Positions 39,290 to 47,998 are shown, counted from the stretch's first letter. The stretch: DNA of 64,000 nucleotides from a virus (IMGVR_UViG_3300037247_001044:1-64000), one strand, 5' to 3'. Program-made: numbers and translations. The notes: generated from the letters alone by a model not told the origin.

Positions 39290-39534
39290 TGGCCTTCTTT
39301 CGGTGGTTTGGCAGCGATAGCATTTTCCAGTGGGTCGGCCGCGTCTTCGGCGGGTTCTGCCGGTGGCTCGACTATGACCTCCGCCACGGTCCACCCATCG
39401 TCCGTCATGGTCACGTTGTCGAGCGACACCGTGCCGGCCTTCAACGCGCGCAATAGGGCAAGGGTTTTTCGATAGTTACAACTGATGTTGGAAGCAGCCT
39501 CGATTGCGCTCAACTCTTGCATCAACTCGTCCAC
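39286..39534 (-). CDS. Small structural-region protein
   Basis: 82 residues from a GTG at 39534, with GAAGGGAATACC upstream. Helical N-terminus and an acidic Pro-rich C-terminus. Position between the DUF2190-like gene and the connector gene suggests a head-tail role. Not recognised. Confidence 0.45.
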   Translation of the reverse strand: MDELMQELSAIEAASNISCNYRKTLALLRALKAGTVSLDNVTMTDDGWTVAEVIVEPPAEPAEDAADPLENAIAAKPPKEGQ

Positions 39535-39609
39535 GGTATTCCCTTCGTTGTGCGTAGAGCCGGGGCCGCCACGGTTGACGGCCCCGGCATACTAGCGACT
39601 GCGCGAACC

Positions 39610-40821
39610 CTATAGGCGGTAGCCCACAAAGACGTTTGAAGCCCCGCGAACAAATCGGAACGTGCCGGAACTGATGACGTCGGCCCCATCGTCGTCAATT
39701 TCCTCCGAACCAACAAACGTGACGCCTGACGCGACAGCCATCGTGATGATGTCTCCAGCCCCACCGAGGTTGATTACTGTCAAGTCGAAGAAATCGCCGG
39801 TAGCCAACGTGCCGCCAAGCGCAGTTTCGATTTGCGTACCCGTTCGCATGGTATACGTGGCAGTTGACGTTGGCGTACCGACAAGAATGCCGCCAAGTAT
39901 CTGGGCGTCTGTCAACGAGGCAGTATCTGCTGCCGTTTCGGGCGTGCCCTGTTTGCCAAGCACCTTGGCGCGAAGGTGGATATTGCCAGCAACGCCAGAA
40001 CCAGACGTCCCGGTAGTTACGACAACGGCACCGCCATCGCCCGACCCGGCAGCGGCACCACCGGCAATCCCGACCTCGCCACCGTCACCAGTGCCTTTGC
40101 CGGCACCGCCCGTCGCTGTAACAGGACCGCCAGCGCCATTGGTTGTATTCGCATTAGCTCCACCCGTAACGGTTACGGCTCCACCCGTGCCGCCAACACC
40201 TGCTATGGTTGCGCCACCGGCAATGGTAATAGCACCGCCGCTTGAGGTCGTTCCGGGGACTCCACCAATCAGAGAGGCGGCGCCGCCCGCGTTGCCAGCA
40301 GTTGACGACGTGCCACCCGTGACAGACACGAGCCCACCTTGTGCGGCGGCGATTCCAAGTATGGCTAGCGTGGAATCGCTGCCCGTAATATCGTCGGCGG
40401 TCATGCTTCCGCCAACGCTGGCGATATTCAGACTCGTGCCGTCGATATCCACGCGGACATACGTATCCGTGGCTGCGGTGTCGGTGGTTCCGTTTGGCTG
40501 GAGCGGGACGGCAGTACCGATCAAGTTATTGCCACCCGCCGTAGCAGTCGCGGCCCCACTGAGAGCGTCGCCGGTGACTGGGGTGCCGTTCTCGTCCCAA
40601 TACACACGATCTCCCGCCTGGATGATCTCAGCAGCCTGCGGAATGTCCCATGCACCATCAGAGACGACGGTGCCTAGCGGGTTCAGGCTGAAGTCGATCG
40701 CATGAGACACGATCAGCGGGCGGGTGCCGACCACGACAACCTCCCCCGCGATCTTGTCGCTACTGGCCAAGTAGGCCAACGCCAACCCCGGTTTTACAAA
40801 AAGCACAGGTGTCTGAGCCAT
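39610..40821 (-). CDS. DUF2190-like decoration protein with Gly-rich repeat insert
   Basis: 403 residues. The N-terminal 'AIDFSLNPLGTVVSDGAWDIPQAAEIIQAGDRVYWDENG' region is the DUF2190 fold of head decoration/fibre proteins. Residues about 175-290 are a Gly/Thr/Val-rich low-complexity insert (units such as GGAVTVTGGA and GGEVGIAGGA), which would form a solenoid or exposed fibre. The C-terminus returns to the fold (ITMAVASGVTF). The ORF follows the capsid gene, as expected. Confidence 0.7.
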   Translation of the reverse strand: MAQTPVLFVKPGLALAYLASSDKIAGEVVVVGTRPLIVSHAIDFSLNPLGTVVSDGAWDIPQAAEIIQAGDRVYWDENGTPVTGDALSGAATATAGGNNLIGTAVPLQPNGTTDTAATDTYVRVDIDGTSLNIASVGGSMTADDITGSDSTLAILGIAAAQGGLVSVTGGTSSTAGNAGGAASLIGGVPGTTSSGGAITIAGGATIAGVGGTGGAVTVTGGANANTTNGAGGPVTATGGAGKGTGDGGEVGIAGGAAAGSGDGGAVVVTTGTSGSGVAGNIHLRAKVLGKQGTPETAADTASLTDAQILGGILVGTPTSTATYTMRTGTQIETALGGTLATGDFFDLTVINLGGAGDIITMAVASGVTFVGSEEIDDDGADVISSGTFRFVRGASNVFVGYRL

Positions 40822-40889
40822 TTCAGTTTGCTCCTGTTTTAAGTTTTACGCCGCCTTTGCCGGCAGCCGTGGATTGATTGAAAGGACGG

Positions 40890-43103
40890 TTACACGCCGA
40901 CCGAAAGCACCGACGCGCGATACTCTGACATGGTCACGCCGAAATCGTGGTAGCCACGTGACTGAATGCCGAGCGTATTGAAGTCGGCGTCCGTCGTCTC
41001 GATCGTCGGAGACTGCACGCCATTCAAAAAGCACATTACGGCCGATGCCAAAATTGCCGGATTGGCCAACAGGAACCACTGCGTGATCGAGTAGCCGGTA
41101 TAGGCGCTGTTACTCACTTCCGGAACGATTACCGGCTTGAATCGATTGAAGTGAATGTTATTGACCAGCGTCGTGCCTGAGGCAGTCGAGTCCCGCACTT
41201 CCATCGATGTGAAGAGCTTCCGGTTCGTCGCCTCCAGGTCGGAGCCCGAGAGCAAGAGTGCAGGCTCCAATCCGAGTAGGTTTCCGTCAGGTCCGGACGC
41301 ATCACGGAAGAGCTTGACTGCTTTGTTGAGGCCAACTTCTCCGAGTGCGGTGGTGGCCCCAGCCTGACGGTTCCCACGACCCGAGGTCCAGAACGTACCG
41401 GCGTCGACAGCAGCCAGCCAAGCGGTCCAGAACACCTTGTTGAGCTTGACTGCCGCTCCCATACCGAGTCGGTTGCGCAGATCGTTGAACGCACCGAGAT
41501 CGTCGTTAATAATATCAGTCCTAGTTAGCGCCAGCATTTTTGCGTACGTATCCGCTTTGATGCTGTAGCTCTCCTGACTGACCGTTCCGTGCTCGATTTC
41601 TCCGCCCGGCCCAACCTCTTCGTATTCAAGGTCAGCGTTCATGCGGTACAACGTGACTGCCTTGAAGTCCGAAACCGATCGCACCTCGGCAACCTGCCGC
41701 CACGATTGTGGCAGAAGATTGAAGCCGTCCAGTAGCAGCTTATTGCCGGAGGTCGTCAGCATCGTGGTGATGGTATGCGTACTGAACGCGGCCTGAATCA
41801 CCTCGCGGAGGTTGTCATTTCCGATCCGCTGCCGGCCGCTGTAGCCGTTCTGCGCAGCGAAGGTTAGCAGCAGTTCCTGGATACCGAGGCCACGGTATTT
41901 GTCGGCCGCTTCCAGTACTTCCGGCTTGAAGTGTTTTTCCGGCTCGACCAGCCCGGCCGATAGGCAAAAGGCCGCTTCGATCGCCGGCATCGACACATCT
42001 TGGCTACTGGAGTGGATGCCCGGACCCTTGGGACGTTCTGCAACCATGAGGTCGGCCTTGAATTGTGCGGCGGCCACGATGTATTCCGCCCCCAACCGAG
42101 GCGCAGCCCATTTGTCTTTCAGCGCCGTGGCCATCGCTTCGAGGCCGCCCTTGATGGCGGCGTCATAGAGTTTGTCGAAGTCGTCCTCGGGAACCCTTGT
42201 GCGGTAATCAGCGGCCGTTGCCTTGATCGCCGTCTCATGCTCGGCGTGCGCAAGCTGAACTGCATTGAGGTCGAACTTGGGGACCTCGACAAGAGGCGGT
42301 TTATCGGCCGCGTCGATCTTCTTTTGATCACCAGACTCAGCAGCTTCCAATTTCGCGAGAACTGCCTTCGCTTCGATAGCTTCGACCTCCGCATCGTACT
42401 TCGCCTGAAGATGCTGGAGTTGATCTTCTCGCAGTTCGGCGACCTCAAACCCCAATGCCTCAATCCACTTGTCAAAGTCCATGTCGGTCTCCTTGTATTG
42501 TGCGGCAGACGCCGCTACTTTCGCCGTCGCTTTGCGATCGGCGCCAATTGCTACGAAACTTGTTTCCCCCAACGTCGACTTACGCGCGACGTATAAGGGG
42601 CCGGTGAACGTCTTGCCGTTGACCTTGGTGGCCACGCCTTCGCCGACGAATTCGAGCTTGTCGGGACGCGCGCCAACTGAAGCTTTCCACGGGAACCCAT
42701 TCCCGGCGGCGGCTTGCACTTCGGCCGCATCGGGACCCGCCCCAGAAACGACCCCAGCGAGCTTGAGGGACGAGTCGCCGATCGTGACCTCGTCCGCATG
42801 GCCAACCACGCGAGAGGGTTCGTGGTCGCGAAGAATAGGTATGGGAGCTTTTGCCTTGAGGCCAGAGAGGTCGATGATGACTGGCGGCCCGTAGTTGTTC
42901 ACCTGCATGGGGCCGCCGGTGTAGGCGGTCATGCTGAACCGTTTGGGCTTCGACTCGCCGTCCGAATCAGCGGCTTGAATCCACTCTACGCTAACGGCCT
43001 CCATTAGGATGGGGCCTTGTACAGCCGCCGCTCGAATCATCGCACGCTGCGATTGATGATATCGGTGGCGTTCCTTGCGCAGTTGTTTTCGTTTCGTCGT
43101 CAT
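40890..43103 (-). CDS. Prohead protease-major capsid fusion protein
   Basis: 737 residues. The N-terminal 215 residues are protease-like: 'IPILRDHEPSRVVGHADEV' holds a His motif and 'NGFPWKASVGA' the Ser of U35/Mu-type proteases. A helical scaffold-like linker (about 225-290) follows. Residues 370-737 have capsid features of the Mu gpT-like HK97 fold (MLALTRTDIINDDLGAF, LGMGAAVKLNKVFWTAWL). Fusions of this order are known in phages. The ATG at 43103 was chosen because further upstream the frame runs through a terminator. Confidence 0.75.
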   Translation of the reverse strand: MTTKRKQLRKERHRYHQSQRAMIRAAAVQGPILMEAVSVEWIQAADSDGESKPKRFSMTAYTGGPMQVNNYGPPVIIDLSGLKAKAPIPILRDHEPSRVVGHADEVTIGDSSLKLAGVVSGAGPDAAEVQAAAGNGFPWKASVGARPDKLEFVGEGVATKVNGKTFTGPLYVARKSTLGETSFVAIGADRKATAKVAASAAQYKETDMDFDKWIEALGFEVAELREDQLQHLQAKYDAEVEAIEAKAVLAKLEAAESGDQKKIDAADKPPLVEVPKFDLNAVQLAHAEHETAIKATAADYRTRVPEDDFDKLYDAAIKGGLEAMATALKDKWAAPRLGAEYIVAAAQFKADLMVAERPKGPGIHSSSQDVSMPAIEAAFCLSAGLVEPEKHFKPEVLEAADKYRGLGIQELLLTFAAQNGYSGRQRIGNDNLREVIQAAFSTHTITTMLTTSGNKLLLDGFNLLPQSWRQVAEVRSVSDFKAVTLYRMNADLEYEEVGPGGEIEHGTVSQESYSIKADTYAKMLALTRTDIINDDLGAFNDLRNRLGMGAAVKLNKVFWTAWLAAVDAGTFWTSGRGNRQAGATTALGEVGLNKAVKLFRDASGPDGNLLGLEPALLLSGSDLEATNRKLFTSMEVRDSTASGTTLVNNIHFNRFKPVIVPEVSNSAYTGYSITQWFLLANPAILASAVMCFLNGVQSPTIETTDADFNTLGIQSRGYHDFGVTMSEYRASVLSVGV

Positions 43104-43117
43104 CGTCAAGTACCAAT

Positions 43118-43151
43118 AAAAAAACGGGGGCACGATCTCTCGCGTCCCCGT
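43118..43151 (-). terminator. Intrinsic terminator before the capsid gene
   Basis: Reading leftward, ACGGGGAC...GTGCCCCCGT forms an 8-bp stem (arms 43124-43129 and 43146-43151, with extension), followed by TTTTTTT (plus-strand A7 at 43118-43124). It closes transcription from the portal side just before the capsid gene. Confidence 0.75.
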
Positions 43152-43236
43152 ATGGACTCGACGTATACGGCGTCTCGAAGGGCTGGCCAGCCCTGCCGAT
43201 TGCCGGAACCGCGATTGAACGCGGCCCCCTAGTTTC

Positions 43237-43476
43237 TTACTTACTCTCTACTGTCAGTTTTCCATCCTTGCTTGTGACCTTGCATGGAGCACATGGAGTG
43301 CGAATTCCGACACCAGTTTTGGCCTCATATTCGCTGCCATTGACGGAGAATCGTACTACGTAGCCGCCCCAGATACCATCGTAGATGCCATCCGGAAGCC
43401 GTTCGACATCCTCTGTTCGTCTCAATCCCGTTGCCGTCGTTGCCATCTCACCGTCCGTTTTCTTCAGGTAGATCAT
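43237..43476 (-). CDS. Small structural-region protein
   Basis: 79 residues. Beta-rich ('GIYDGIWGGYVVRFSVNG') with a CAPCK pair near the C-terminus. It lies just after the portal stop, in the head gene order where a small assembly factor is often found. Not recognised. Confidence 0.45.
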   Translation of the reverse strand: MIYLKKTDGEMATTATGLRRTEDVERLPDGIYDGIWGGYVVRFSVNGSEYEAKTGVGIRTPCAPCKVTSKDGKLTVESK

Positions 43477-43479
43477 GAA

Positions 43480-44991
43480 TCATACGCGAGCACTCCTGTT
43501 TCCGTTGCGGCCAGCAGTCGCCAGCCGATTCCTGCCTTGTGTTGGCGGTGTTGGTAGTGGAGGCGGTTCGGCGGGCGCAGATGCGCCGCTACCAAAGTGA
43601 GCCTCGAATAAAGCGGCCCTCATCTCGTCGGGTGTGATGCCATAGTCCTCAGCCATGCGGGGCAATTCGTCCTCAAAATCCAGACCGCCTGCCGCGAAGA
43701 CTCGCCGGAGAACAGCAACGCCTGTCGACAGATTGGTCTTGTTGGCATTGGCGTGTTTGACCTCGTCGATGACCGGCTTCTCGGGCCAGTCCCAACCGTG
43801 ATTCGGTGCCGGATCGGCCGGCACACGCCAACCAAACCGGAGAACAGCCTCGGCGAACCACACCTCGAAGAGCGGATCGAGCACGTCCTCTTCAATATCC
43901 TGTTGCTCAACATCGACCGAAACAAAATAGGTCAAATGATCGAGCTTGCCGCCGGAGAACGAATAGCCGCTGGAGTCGGCCCTTGCGATGTTGTTCGGCA
44001 TGTTGAGCGGCCGCGCCTGCTCGCCTGCTTGCTCGCGAATGAATTCTGTGTAGTTTGAAGACGGTTGTTCCGGCTTCGGCTGCCATCCGTCGTAGCCAGC
44101 CGGGAAGGCCGTCATCATCCCTTTCTCCATCGGATACGTGGAGAAGGGAAGAGCGATGTTGGGTTCGATGCTGGGATCAGCCTGAGTTTTCAGAAAGATC
44201 GAAAAGTTAGCGATATTCTCGGCACCTACGATAACTGCCTCGCGGTACCGCCTGCCATTCGCGTAGCAGTTAAGCGACGGGGCGACCTCAGAAACGCCGC
44301 GATGCTGACCGGCTCGGTCTTCGCGGAAAAGATGAAGCATGAATCGGGCGGGCACCCGTTCCACTTCTTGCCCCAGCCCGCTCCACTGACTGCCCGGATG
44401 CTGCTTGAGCACGTCGTAGAAAAGCACGTTGCCAAATTCGTCAAACTCGATGCCGTCAATCTTGTTCGGCTCATTGGTCCCAAGGTACGGCGTCGTCACC
44501 TGTTCGCATTCGATCGGTTTCAAGCCGAGCTTGACGCGGTGCCGCATCCTGGGATTCTGCGTAATGATGATGAACGGGTCGCCGTCTGAGACCTTTGCTT
44601 TGATGGTGGTGCGAAGCTTCTTTGGCAGTTTGACTTCCTTTGCCCAGCTCTTCCACGCGGCCTCAACCATCGAATTGAATCCGGGGCTTCCGGTTTGCAT
44701 TCGCAACTTGGGGCCCCGGCCAACCACATAATTTGCCTGGGTGAGCTGGATGCCCTTGCCTAGACCGTTGTTGGCGAATTCGTATCGGGCCCGCTGTGAG
44801 ATCCGTTGGCGGACGGTCTTGGAGTTGGCGGAGTCGGCGTCAAGAGCATCAGCGGCAAGCCAGTGCCGGGTGTTCATGCCGGCAAGATCCGCGGCATCGT
44901 AGCTGCCACGGATCGGTCGGGGCGTGTCCATGTCGACCGTCACCGGCTGGTGGCGAGAGAACGCGCGGCGGATTGCGGCAATCATGCCCAT
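43480..44991 (-). CDS. Lambda-type portal protein
   Basis: 503 residues. The 'MNTRHWLAADALDADSANSKTVRQRISQRARYEFANNGLGKG' N-terminus, 'YVVGRGPKL', 'SDGDPFIII', 'IEFDEFGNVLFYDV' and 'LEHLF.AIRAGQHRGVSEVAP'-type clip region match the lambda family (Phage_portal_2). It forms the dodecameric ring through which DNA is packaged. Its 3' end is close to a small head gene. Confidence 0.9.
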   Translation of the reverse strand: MGMIAAIRRAFSRHQPVTVDMDTPRPIRGSYDAADLAGMNTRHWLAADALDADSANSKTVRQRISQRARYEFANNGLGKGIQLTQANYVVGRGPKLRMQTGSPGFNSMVEAAWKSWAKEVKLPKKLRTTIKAKVSDGDPFIIITQNPRMRHRVKLGLKPIECEQVTTPYLGTNEPNKIDGIEFDEFGNVLFYDVLKQHPGSQWSGLGQEVERVPARFMLHLFREDRAGQHRGVSEVAPSLNCYANGRRYREAVIVGAENIANFSIFLKTQADPSIEPNIALPFSTYPMEKGMMTAFPAGYDGWQPKPEQPSSNYTEFIREQAGEQARPLNMPNNIARADSSGYSFSGGKLDHLTYFVSVDVEQQDIEEDVLDPLFEVWFAEAVLRFGWRVPADPAPNHGWDWPEKPVIDEVKHANANKTNLSTGVAVLRRVFAAGGLDFEDELPRMAEDYGITPDEMRAALFEAHFGSGASAPAEPPPLPTPPTQGRNRLATAGRNGNRSARV

Positions 44992-45194
44992 CAGCCGGCC
45001 CCCGGGGCTTTGAGCCTCACGGTCCGGAGACCGAAGTGATTCTTTGAGGCAGCGGTCTGGGCCGATTCGTGGCGTTGGACTGCGAGCAACTGGTCAAGGT
45101 CGTGAGACTCAACCCGCCCCTTGTCCGTGCTTACGACCTGCGGGTTGAGTGCGGCTCGTTCGAGCGCGTCGGCTATGGTTGTCGGCGTTGCCAT
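44991..45194 (-). CDS. gpW-like head-tail joining protein
   Basis: 67 residues; upstream of the portal by one base. 'ADALERAALNPQVVSTDKGRVESHDLDQLLAVQ' has the layout of lambda gpW/Tail-connector-like small helical proteins (helix, then GRxV..., then helix). The name is by analogy. The gap 45195-45364 holds no gene; it has a TATATA-like stretch at about 45254 and the hairpin listed next. Confidence 0.5.
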   Translation of the reverse strand: MATPTTIADALERAALNPQVVSTDKGRVESHDLDQLLAVQRHESAQTAASKNHFGLRTVRLKAPGAG

Positions 45195-45321
45195 GAATGC
45201 ATGGTAACGCGGCCAAGAGACGCATCAAGGGAAGAGTGGGCAAGTTGCTATATATGGGAGTTTTGGCCAGATACGGCCAGATTTCTGGGGCAGTTGCCGG
45301 ATGATAGAGGCCAGCGCATGA

Positions 45322-45354
45322 GTAAGCCCGGGCACTTGCGGCACCCGGGCTTAC
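45322..45354. terminator. Perfect 11-bp hairpin between array and portal
   Basis: GTAAGCCCGGG (45322-45332) and CCCGGGCTTAC (45344-45354) are perfect inverted repeats around an 11-nt loop. There is no T run on either side, so it is a candidate terminator, processing site or stability element at the 3' end of the array transcript. Confidence 0.45.
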
Positions 45355-45364
45355 CTTGAAAGTA

Positions 45365-45902
45365 GGGCACTGTAGCAATCGGTCTCAGTGCGAAGTTCGC
45401 CTTGGGCTATGCGGCAATGCCGTTGTCGGTTTCACGTAAGCCGTCGCCTTGTCTAGGGCAACTCTTGACTCGGTTTCATCTTGCCTGTCGCCGTGGGTTG
45501 GGGCAACTCATTCTTCGGTTTCAAACTTATCCTCGCCTTGGATTGGGGCGGTGGAGCTTTCGGTTTCATTTGACCCGTCGCCTTGGGATTGGGCTCGGGG
45601 GTAATCGGTTTCAATTTTCCGCTCGCCTTGGGTTAAGGGGCATCGCGTCAATCGGTTTCACGTTCTGGCTCGCCTTGGGCTGGGGCACCGCTGACTTCGG
45701 TTTCACAAGAGCAGTCGCCTTGGGTTGAGGCAATGCTCGGTTCGGTTTCACGAAGAGTATCGCCTTGGATCGGGACACGGGTGCTCTCGGTTTCACATGT
45801 CGACTCGCCTTGGATTTTGGCATTATTGCAGTCGGTTTCACGGGGTCGGTCGCCTTGGGTTGGGGGCAAGCGGCGACTCGGTTTCACTTGGCCTTTCGCC
45901 AT
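45365..45902 (-). repeat. TIGR-like array, block 1 (12 edge repeats)
   Basis: Edge repeats (plus-strand TCGGTTTCA, minus TGAAACCGA) at 45379, 45426, 45470, 45515, 45560, 45605, 45652, 45697, 45742, 45787, 45832 and 45878. They alternate with loop repeats near TGCCCCAACCCAAGGCGA. Every gap between an edge and a loop is exactly 9 nt and differs in sequence (for example CTTATCC-type, CGTAAGCCG, ACTCTTGAC on the plus strand). Period 44-47 bp, with length change only inside the loop repeat. The left end begins with a partial loop (GGGCA). The right end (a truncated TCGCCAT) almost touches the Tas-like stop at 45909. I read this as a TIGR array giving dual-spacer guide RNAs. Confidence 0.85.
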
Positions 45903-45908
45903 ATCTCA

Positions 45909-46985
45909 TCAACCACCGGTCCACGGTTCCGGTTCAATCCCATCGACTTGAAACACCCATTCCGTCCACAACTCACGCAAGAGCCTTTTCCCCATCAACA
46001 GCATCCCGTGGAGGTGAGGCCGCATCACCATCACACCACGGCCTGAGCATTTTTTGCACCCGTCTCCGCTCTTGGCCGTGCCGGTGCCTTTGCACGTTGT
46101 ACAGTCCGGCGTCCACTCCGGGTCTTTCCGGGCAATCGCTTCGGCTTTCTTCGTAGCATACCGTCGGGCATACGGGCCAGCGTAAATTGCCCCATGCGTC
46201 TCAGTTGCCTTTCGGGCCCCGTTGCCTTTCAGGAGCGATTCGGAAATCACGAACATCACCGACCGGCGCCGTGGACAGTAACCCAGTTCCTCCCACTCGG
46301 CCGCAGACAATCCGCCGTTGTGCTTCTTCCGGCTTCGCCACGTCGAGGGCATGAACGTCTTGCCCTTCGACTCAAACGGGGCGCAGCCCATCCGGCGCCA
46401 CAGCTTCCCGGGGTTGTCGTAGTTCGATAGGTCGCCCACTTCGCCGATGATGATGGCCAGCGATAGCCAGCCGAATCCACGCTGATCGGTTAGTGCCATC
46501 CACTTGGCTACGGGGAGTTGTTTGGACAGCTTTCCCATTTCCCGTTCGTAGGCTTTTTCCGTGGCGTGAAAGCCTTCGATCGAGACGGAGCAGGCTTGAA
46601 TCAGGGGGGCCAGGGCATCTCTGGGCCCGGTTTCAATGGCGCTCTCGCCCTGGACCTCCCTGATAAGTTTCTTCGCATCGCCAAACCACCTGGCACGCTC
46701 GTCTTCCTCCATGCCGGCGTGATACCCGCTCGCCGTGGCCACCGTGGCAGTCAAACGGTTGTCGATCATGATCCGCGACTTTTGCGTGGTGACCCGCTGG
46801 CGTTGGAGTTCACGGATATCGGCAACAAGAGAAGGCACGGGGGTAGTCGGTTTCACCGGATCATTCGCCTTCTTTTTCGGCACTTCCGTTTTCGGTTTCA
46901 GACAGGGGATCGCCTTGTCTTTTGGCACGGCATCCCTCGGTTTCAGTGGGGGTTTCGCCATGGGTGTTTCAGTTACGGTTGCCAT
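45909..46985 (-). CDS. tasA-like: Tas-like protein (IS110 C-terminal/Nop-like core), TasA type
   Basis: 358 residues from the ATG at 46985, chosen for GAAAGG 6 bases upstream; an upstream in-frame ATG at 47063 would run through array repeats. Residues 11-55 are three 15-residue repeats (KPxxxVPKxKA type) encoded by three array units. Residues 55-165 are helical. 'DQRGFGWLSLAIIIGEVGDL' (167-186) and 'NPGKLWRRMGCAP' (191-203) match the Transposase_20 helix-hairpin-helix of IS110 and resemble Nop-type RNP proteins. C295-x2-C298-x11-C310-x2-C313 forms a zinc ribbon. No RuvC acidic set or HNH motif is seen, which fits a nuclease-free TasA. Expected role: bind array RNAs and use their two 9-nt guides on DNA. 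Confidence 0.75.
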   Translation of the reverse strand: MATVTETPMAKPPLKPRDAVPKDKAIPCLKPKTEVPKKKANDPVKPTTPVPSLVADIRELQRQRVTTQKSRIMIDNRLTATVATASGYHAGMEEDERARWFGDAKKLIREVQGESAIETGPRDALAPLIQACSVSIEGFHATEKAYEREMGKLSKQLPVAKWMALTDQRGFGWLSLAIIIGEVGDLSNYDNPGKLWRRMGCAPFESKGKTFMPSTWRSRKKHNGGLSAAEWEELGYCPRRRSVMFVISESLLKGNGARKATETHGAIYAGPYARRYATKKAEAIARKDPEWTPDCTTCKGTGTAKSGDGCKKCSGRGVMVMRPHLHGMLLMGKRLLRELWTEWVFQVDGIEPEPWTGG

Positions 46986-47500
46986 GATGGGCCTTTCGTG
47001 GGGTTGAGGGGGGACAGTAGGTCTCTCGGTTTCACGGGGGGGATCGCCCTGGGTTGGGGGCACAACGGTTTTCGGTTTCAGCGTATTGATCGCCTTGTGT
47101 TAGGGCAGGCTGGGGTTCGGTTTCACCCACGAAATCGCCTTGGTTGGGGGCACCGGAACTTTCGGTTTCGTTCTTGTTGTCGCCTTGAGCAGGGGCATTA
47201 CTATGGTCGGTTTCATTGCTCCAATCGCCATGGTTGAAGGCAATGTCTCATTCGGTTTCAAGTCCGTCCTCGCCTTGGATTGGGGCATCAGCTCGATCGG
47301 TTTCACGGTGGCTCTCGCCTTGGGTCGGGCACGTGTCTAATCGGTTTCACGTCCGTCCTCGCCTTGGGATGGGGCATTGACCGGGTCGGTTTCACTATTC
47401 ATCTCGCCTTTGGTTAGGGCACGGGGGTTTTCGGTTTCATTTCCTTGGTCGCCTTGGATTGGGGCAAAGGCTATCTCGGTTTCACCCACTCAATCGCCCA
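46847..47500 (-). repeat. TIGR-like array, block 2 (14 edge repeats)
   Basis: Edge repeats at 46847, 46892, 46937, 47026, 47072, 47117, 47162, 47207, 47252, 47297, 47341, 47386, 47431 and 47476 (9 nt each; the one at 47162 ends CG rather than CA). The first three lie inside the Tas-like reading frame. Between 46946 and 47025 the array is degenerate and carries the gene's start signals. The loop repeats keep GCC/GGC ends even when the middle changes (for example TCGCCTTCTTTTTCGGCA at 46865). The right edge meets the stop of the 165-residue gene at 47501. Confidence 0.85.
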
Positions 47501-47998
47501 CTATTTCTTCACCTTCTGAAACACCTTCGTCAACTTCGCCAGCGTAAACTTCTGCCGAACGGTCGCCTCGCCCTTTACCGTCTTCGCAAGCTCACGACAT
47601 AGTCGCGTGTTGAACTCGTGACCGGACGCCCGCTCGGATTCCGCGTCGGCCGTGGCCACCAGTTCGTCGCCCGTGAGCATCCCGAGAGTTTTGCCCGCGA
47701 TCAAGTAGGCCATCACGCCTTGAGCAATTCGGCCAGACGCTTCCCCGGCCGTAACCTTTGCCGGTCCACCGTAATCGCCATGGGCGGTTCGCATCTCTAC
47801 GTTGATATGATGCCGGGTGTCGTGGATCAGCTTTGCGATTGCCCGGCGGATCAGCTCGTCTTTCAATGTATCGAACCACTGGACCTTGTTTGCCTTCTTC
47901 AGTACGGCCTCGGTCGCGTCCTCGATACTGTCGGGGTGCTTGTCAACGGCCGCGTCTACTAGCTTTTGCAAACGTTCCATTGCTTTCGGTGATTCCAT
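47501..47998 (-). CDS. Unknown array-associated protein
   Basis: 165 residues from the ATG at 47998. The AAGGAG Shine-Dalgarno is part of a loop repeat of the array, which has changed from ...CCCAAGGCGA to ...CCCAAGGAGA. Mostly helical: a Lys/Asp-rich N-terminus, 'LIRRAIAKLIHDTRHHINVEMR', then 'AGEASGRIAQGVMAYLIAGKTLGML' and a basic C-terminal helix (VRQKFTLAKLTKVFQKVKK). No family or catalytic motif recognised. Because it sits inside the array, it may be a partner of the Tas-like protein or a phage gene that was captured. Confidence 0.65.
   Translation of the reverse strand: MESPKAMERLQKLVDAAVDKHPDSIEDATEAVLKKANKVQWFDTLKDELIRRAIAKLIHDTRHHINVEMRTAHGDYGGPAKVTAGEASGRIAQGVMAYLIAGKTLGMLTGDELVATADAESERASGHEFNTRLCRELAKTVKGEATVRQKFTLAKLTKVFQKVKK

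Noticed and set aside
39662-40705. Long plus-strand reading frame opposite the decoration gene
   Set aside because: Pro/Thr/Val-rich mirror of the Gly-rich repeats; not a gene.
40890-43133. Longer start for the capsid fusion
   Set aside because: The extension from 43133 runs through the T7-tailed terminator at 43118-43151, so the ATG at 43103 is used.
45909-46985. Active IS110 transposase
   Set aside because: The N-terminal DEDD RuvC-like domain and the catalytic serine region are absent; only the C-terminal-like core is present, inside a guide array.
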